Origin: Mariniphaga sp.
Lineage (GTDB): Bacteria > Bacteroidota > Bacteroidia > Bacteroidales > Prolixibacteraceae
NCBI GenBank assembly: GCA_025363795.1
Contig: JANYLE010000239.1
Span: 1 to 14,931 of the forward strand
Direction of reading: 5' to 3'
DNA: 14,931 bases
The translations under genes and the position numbers were made by a program. The notes beneath the pieces were generated by a model that had not been told where the DNA came from, did not search any database, and worked only from the letters and a program-made list of their open reading frames with translations. Shown here piece by piece: positions 14,188-14,931 of the stretch (positions are counted from its first letter, which is position 1; each line of letters begins with the position of its first letter).

Positions 14188-14931
14188 TTATGCTGAAAAT
14201 TCAACTGTCTTTTTCAGCCGGTTGCTTTCGAGGCAGGCTTCCAGAACACGGATTGTTCTCAAAGCTTCTTCCGGCTTAACGATCAATTCTTTTCCTTCAC
14301 GGATTGCTCCATAAAGATTGGCATAGAAATCGGCATAGTTGCCGGGAATCGTCTCTATTTTTCCATGAAAATGTAAACCATTAATAGAGGTATTCAGTAA
14401 ACCCCAATCGCTCTGCGGATCTTCGCCCCATTTAGGTTCATTGGGAAGGTGATGGATTTTAAGCATTTCCTCCTGTGGATCACTTCCCATTTTTGTAAAT
14501 GACCCTTCGGTGCCATGTAGGATAAACTGCGGACCCAATTCGCGCACAAGGTAGGAGGTACACAAGATGGCGCTAAACTGGTTGTAATGCAGCCGAATAT
14601 CGAAATTGTCGGTTGTCCGTCCTCCGGTTCTCAGAACATTCAGGTGAGCAGTCACTGCTTTTGGCGCACCAAACAACACCAAGGCCTGATCGACAATATG
14701 AGATCCAAGATTGAATAAAACACCGGTACGTTCATCGCCGTCCTCTTTCCACGAACCTTCCTGAATGAAATTACGGTAACGGTCGTAATGAACTTCATAT
14801 TCAACCAATCGCCCGAGTAACTTCTCTGCGAGGATTTTTTTCACAGTCCGGAATCCATTGTCGAACCGACGATTTTGGTAAACGGTCATGATTACCCCGT
14901 TCTTCCTGGCAAGCGCAATGAGTTCCTTGGC
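14188..14931 (-). CDS. Gfo/Idh/MocA family oxidoreductase, 5' end outside window
   Basis: The C-terminal 247 residues of a Gfo/Idh/MocA-type NAD(P)-dependent sugar or polyol dehydrogenase. The frame stays open to the right edge: 14 codons (AKELIALARKNGVI) precede the internal Met at 14889, so that Met is not the start. TVYQNRRFDNGF is the family block at the end of the Rossmann domain, after the usual EPK region. LFNLGSHIVDQALVLFG contains the conserved GxHxxD stretch with the likely catalytic histidine. The rest is the alpha/beta C-terminal domain, with an EALRTIRVLEACLESNR tail typical of the family. The Rossmann NAD motif (about 100 residues) lies beyond the edge. The substrate cannot be inferred. 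Confidence 0.9.
   Translation of the reverse strand, partial: AKELIALARKNGVIMTVYQNRRFDNGFRTVKKILAEKLLGRLVEYEVHYDRYRNFIQEGSWKEDGDERTGVLFNLGSHIVDQALVLFGAPKAVTAHLNVLRTGGRTTDNFDIRLHYNQFSAILCTSYLVRELGPQFILHGTEGSFTKMGSDPQEEMLKIHHLPNEPKWGEDPQSDWGLLNTSINGLHFHGKIETIPGNYADFYANLYGAIREGKELIVKPEEALRTIRVLEACLESNRLKKTVEFSA

Overview
The window reads as an ordinary chromosomal segment of a Bacteroidota bacterium, most likely in the Bacteroidales/Marinilabiliales neighbourhood. Three things point there: the run parA - parB - DUF5683-type membrane protein - secreted protein, the yicC - gmk - nadD cluster, and AT-rich gaps carrying boxes that fit the Bacteroidota sigma factor consensus (TTTG, about 19-21 bases, TAnnTTTG). 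The genus cannot be fixed from sequence alone.

Left two thirds, all on the minus strand (read right to left): yicC (endoribonuclease family), gmk (GMP kinase) and nadD (NAD synthesis) form a tight cluster headed by a candidate promoter and insulated upstream by a strong hairpin terminator. About 400 gene-free bases then lead into priA (replication restart helicase). After another gap of about 330 bases comes parA - parB - DUF5683-type protein - the first 13 codons of a signal-peptide protein cut by the window edge. Together these serve nucleotide and NAD supply, replication restart and chromosome segregation. The DUF5683-type gene has a damaged-looking start: no ATG in frame, but an ATG overlapping the parB stop becomes in-frame if one base is removed.

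Middle: an Old Yellow Enzyme flavin reductase, then a secreted family 31 glycoside hydrolase preceded by a small conserved membrane protein, all on the minus strand and separated by hairpins. The hydrolase has no SusC/SusD or other polysaccharide-utilisation partners inside the window.

Right end: a divergent intergenic region gives rise on the plus strand to an EttA-type ABC-F translation factor. It faces a 5'-truncated Gfo/Idh/MocA oxidoreductase, and a perfect 17-bp-arm hairpin separates the two convergent genes.

No rRNA, tRNA, CRISPR array, insertion sequence or phage gene was seen. I found no convincing new biological system. The points worth checking are the DUF5683-type start, paired AT-rich dyads ahead of parA, alternative hairpins between the hydrolase and the flavin reductase, and the membrane protein/hydrolase pairing.
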